A program made the translations under genes and the position numbers. Positions 62,589-64,000 of a DNA stretch of 64,000 bases are shown here, one piece after another. Source of the DNA: Streptomyces coeruleorubidus (GTDB taxonomy: Bacteria > Actinomycetota > Actinomycetes > Streptomycetales > Streptomycetaceae); assembly GCF_008705135.1 (NCBI RefSeq), contig NZ_CP023694.1, forward strand, positions 1,860,001 to 1,924,000, written 5' to 3'. The stretch's first letter is position 1; the number at the start of each line of letters is the position of its first letter. The notes under the pieces are model-generated. The model ran no database searches. It had not been told where the DNA came from and saw only the letters and a program-made list of their open reading frames with translations.

Positions 62589-62916
62589 GTGGGCCCCCCG
62601 GTGGCTCGGTGCCGCCAGATTAGTGGCTCCGCCTTCACACGGGGTGTGAACGGAGTGCTCGAATCCGCACTGTGTGCGCACTGTCGCTCACAGTCGCCGG
62701 CCGGTTGACTGAGATGCCTCGAAAGAGGCCGGCCGGGCCGCCGGCTCCCCCTCGTACAGTGCGGCGGCCCGCTTCCGCCGTCCGCCCAGCCGCCTGCCCG
62801 ACACTCCGTGGCGGGGCGGACGGCATCGCCGGCCCCGCCCCGCAGCGGCGCGGGGAACTGCGCGACCAGCCACCGTCAAACCCGCGGCCGGCAAAGCAGC
62901 ACAGCTCCCCACGACG
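62589..62916. other. 328-bp gap between the NsdA-like gene and pheT
   Basis: No convincing gene. It must hold the promoter of the NsdA-like gene and the end of the pheT transcript. At 62841-62875 it carries the short REP-like core GGCGCGGGGAACTGCGCGAC then CAGCCAC, which matches the minus strand of 22231-22265. Around 62717-62745 lies a GC-rich patch of the form GGCCGGCCGGGCCGCCGGC with weak self-complementarity. Confidence 0.6.
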
Positions 62917-64000
62917 CTAACTCCGCAGCTCAGCCCCTACGCGTTCACCCGCGAGGGCCACCGCCGCATCCCGGGCCGCCGACGCCTCATCCACCGTCAG
63001 CGTCCGGTCAGCGGCCCGGAACCGCAACGCGTACGCGAGCGACTTCCGCCCCTCACCCAACTGCTCGGCGTTCTCGTACACATCGAACAACCGGATCGAC
63101 TCCAGCAGCTCCCCGGCACCAGCGCGCAGGGCCTCCTCGACCTCCGCCGTCGGAACGACCGCGTCGACGACCAGGGCGACATCCTGCGTGGCGACCGGGA
63201 ACGTGGAGATCCGCGGCGCCTTCACCGTGGCCTCACCGGCCGACTCCACCGCGTCCAGGTCGATCTCCATCGCACAGGTACGCGCCGGCAGCCCCAGTGC
63301 CTTCACCACGCGCGGGTGCAGCTCACCCGCGTGGCCCACGACCCGCTCGGCACCGTCCACGGTGATCGCCAGCTCGGCGCACCGCCCGGGGTGCCACGGC
63401 CCGTACTGCCCCTTGCGGATGATCAGCTCGGCGCCCGCCTCCTGGGCGACGGAACGCGCCGCCTCGACCGCGTCGGCCCAGTCCGCCGGACGGCCCTTGC
63501 CCCACCAGCCGGCCTGCTCGCGGGCACCGGCGAGGACGACGGCCGCGTGCCGCGGCTGCTCGGGCAGCGCGGCGTTCAGCTCGGCGAGCTCCTCGTCGGT
63601 CGGGCGGCGGTCGACGGGCAGCACCGCGGCGATCCGCTGCTCCTCGCGCGGCTTGAAGACCAGACCGGTCTCGAACAGCGCGAGGTCGTGCGAGCCCCGG
63701 CCGTCGTTGCGCCGCAGGGCGGCCAGCAGGCCCGGCAGCAGCGTCGTGCGCAGCGCGGGCTCCTCGTCGCTCAGCGGGTTGCTGAGCTTGACGACGCGGC
63801 GGGCCGGGTCGCCCTCTTCGAGGCCCAGCTGGTCGAAGACCTGCTCGCCGATGAACGGGTAGTTCAGCGCCTCGACGTACCCGGCACCGGCCAGGGCCCG
63901 GCCGACGCGGCGATGCAGCCGCTGCCGGTGCGTCAGGCCACGGCCGGCCGGCGGCTTGGGCAGCGTGGAGGGCAGGTTCTCGTAGCCCTCCAGGCGGATG
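62917..64000 (-). CDS. pheT: Phenylalanyl-tRNA synthetase beta subunit, C-terminal part
   Basis: The frame is open from the right edge of the window to a stop at 62917, so the 5' part is missing and about 360 residues are visible. [20 protein letters not shown] and [20 protein letters not shown] fall in the B-domain and catalytic-like part. [20 protein letters not shown] and [12 protein letters not shown] are the beta-subunit marks. The C-terminal FDX-ACB domain ([20 protein letters not shown] then [20 protein letters not shown]) binds the tRNA anticodon. It pairs with PheS to charge tRNA-Phe. Confidence 0.95.
   Translation of the reverse strand, partial: IRLEGYENLPSTLPKPPAGRGLTHRQRLHRRVGRALAGAGYVEALNYPFIGEQVFDQLGLEEGDPARRVVKLSNPLSDEEPALRTTLLPGLLAALRRNDGRGSHDLALFETGLVFKPREEQRIAAVLPVDRRPTDEELAELNAALPEQPRHAAVVLAGAREQAGWWGKGRPADWADAVEAARSVAQEAGAELIIRKGQYGPWHPGRCAELAITVDGAERVVGHAGELHPRVVKALGLPARTCAMEIDLDAVESAGEATVKAPRISTFPVATQDVALVVDAVVPTAEVEEALRAGAGELLESIRLFDVYENAEQLGEGRKSLAYALRFRAADRTLTVDEASAARDAAVALAGERVGAELRS

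Overview
The window is high-GC DNA from a Streptomyces-type actinomycete. The evidence is third-position GC codon use, many GTG (and one TTG) starts, several apparently leaderless genes, twin-arginine signals, actinobacterial families (NsdA-like regulator, DUF1918, DUF6314, MocR) and an argC-J-B-D-R operon with streptomycete ARG boxes. It looks like chromosomal core DNA with accessory inserts. I see no rRNA, phage, plasmid origin, CRISPR array or intact transposase. The exact species cannot be told from the sequence alone.

Layout, left to right. (1) 1-4320: a cut-off membrane gene, a DsbA-like thioredoxin protein, a double-GNAT protein, an aminodeoxychorismate synthase/lyase pair (folate, pABA) and a five-tRNA array (Gly, Cys, Val x3). 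(2) 4340-10885: a zinc-ribbon protein, an APH-like kinase, small membrane proteins, a Ser/Thr kinase, NUDIX and SPOUT methyltransferase genes and a siroheme/uroporphyrinogen methyltransferase. (3) 11045-16781: cobalamin genes, namely a 1384-residue BluB-CobT fusion with an 800-residue low-complexity head, and cobL. (4) 16935-20684: a methionine ABC importer metN-metI-metQ behind a short Cys/Met-tailed leader peptide that looks like an attenuator. (5) 20717-25663: a HAD phosphatase, small membrane proteins, GNAT, an ECF-like sigma factor, a Tat-exported GDPD and PlsC. (6) 25936-31876: a tight seven-gene operon (exported peptide, MoxR, DUF58, VWA, HtrA-like protease, response regulator, histidine kinase) that looks like an envelope-stress module. 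(7) 32003-35143: a TetR-regulated MFS pump and an aldo/keto reductase.

(8) 35320-49113: arginine biosynthesis. argG and argH, and the argC-J-B-D-R operon, all lie on the minus strand. Between them sits a plus-strand block: a secreted protein with a duplicated domain, a PPOX flavoprotein, an L,D-transpeptidase-like protein, and a flavin electron-transfer set made of a ferric-reductase-like membrane flavocytochrome, a triple FMN-binding protein and ApbE. This set is the most system-like accessory element in the window: NAD(P)H electrons could pass through the membrane heme protein to three covalently bound flavins outside the cell. (9) 49137-64000: a TPR protein, a GH51 arabinofuranosidase, an apparent pseudo-phosphatase, GNAT, a MocR regulator and EamA exporter whose start codons overlap back to back, a GHL10 hydrolase, 3-hydroxybutyryl-CoA dehydrogenase, small membrane proteins, NUDIX, an NsdA-like regulator and the 3' part of pheT.

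Intergenic DNA carries two repeat families. One has ends of the form CTAGGGC(C/G)TGTC and abuts or overlaps the TAG stop of a neighbouring gene in all three copies. The other is a REP-like family (core GGGGCGCGGGG ... CGCGACCAGCCAC) with four copies at gene ends. Most functional calls rest on family motifs read directly. Operator, promoter and attenuator calls are inference.
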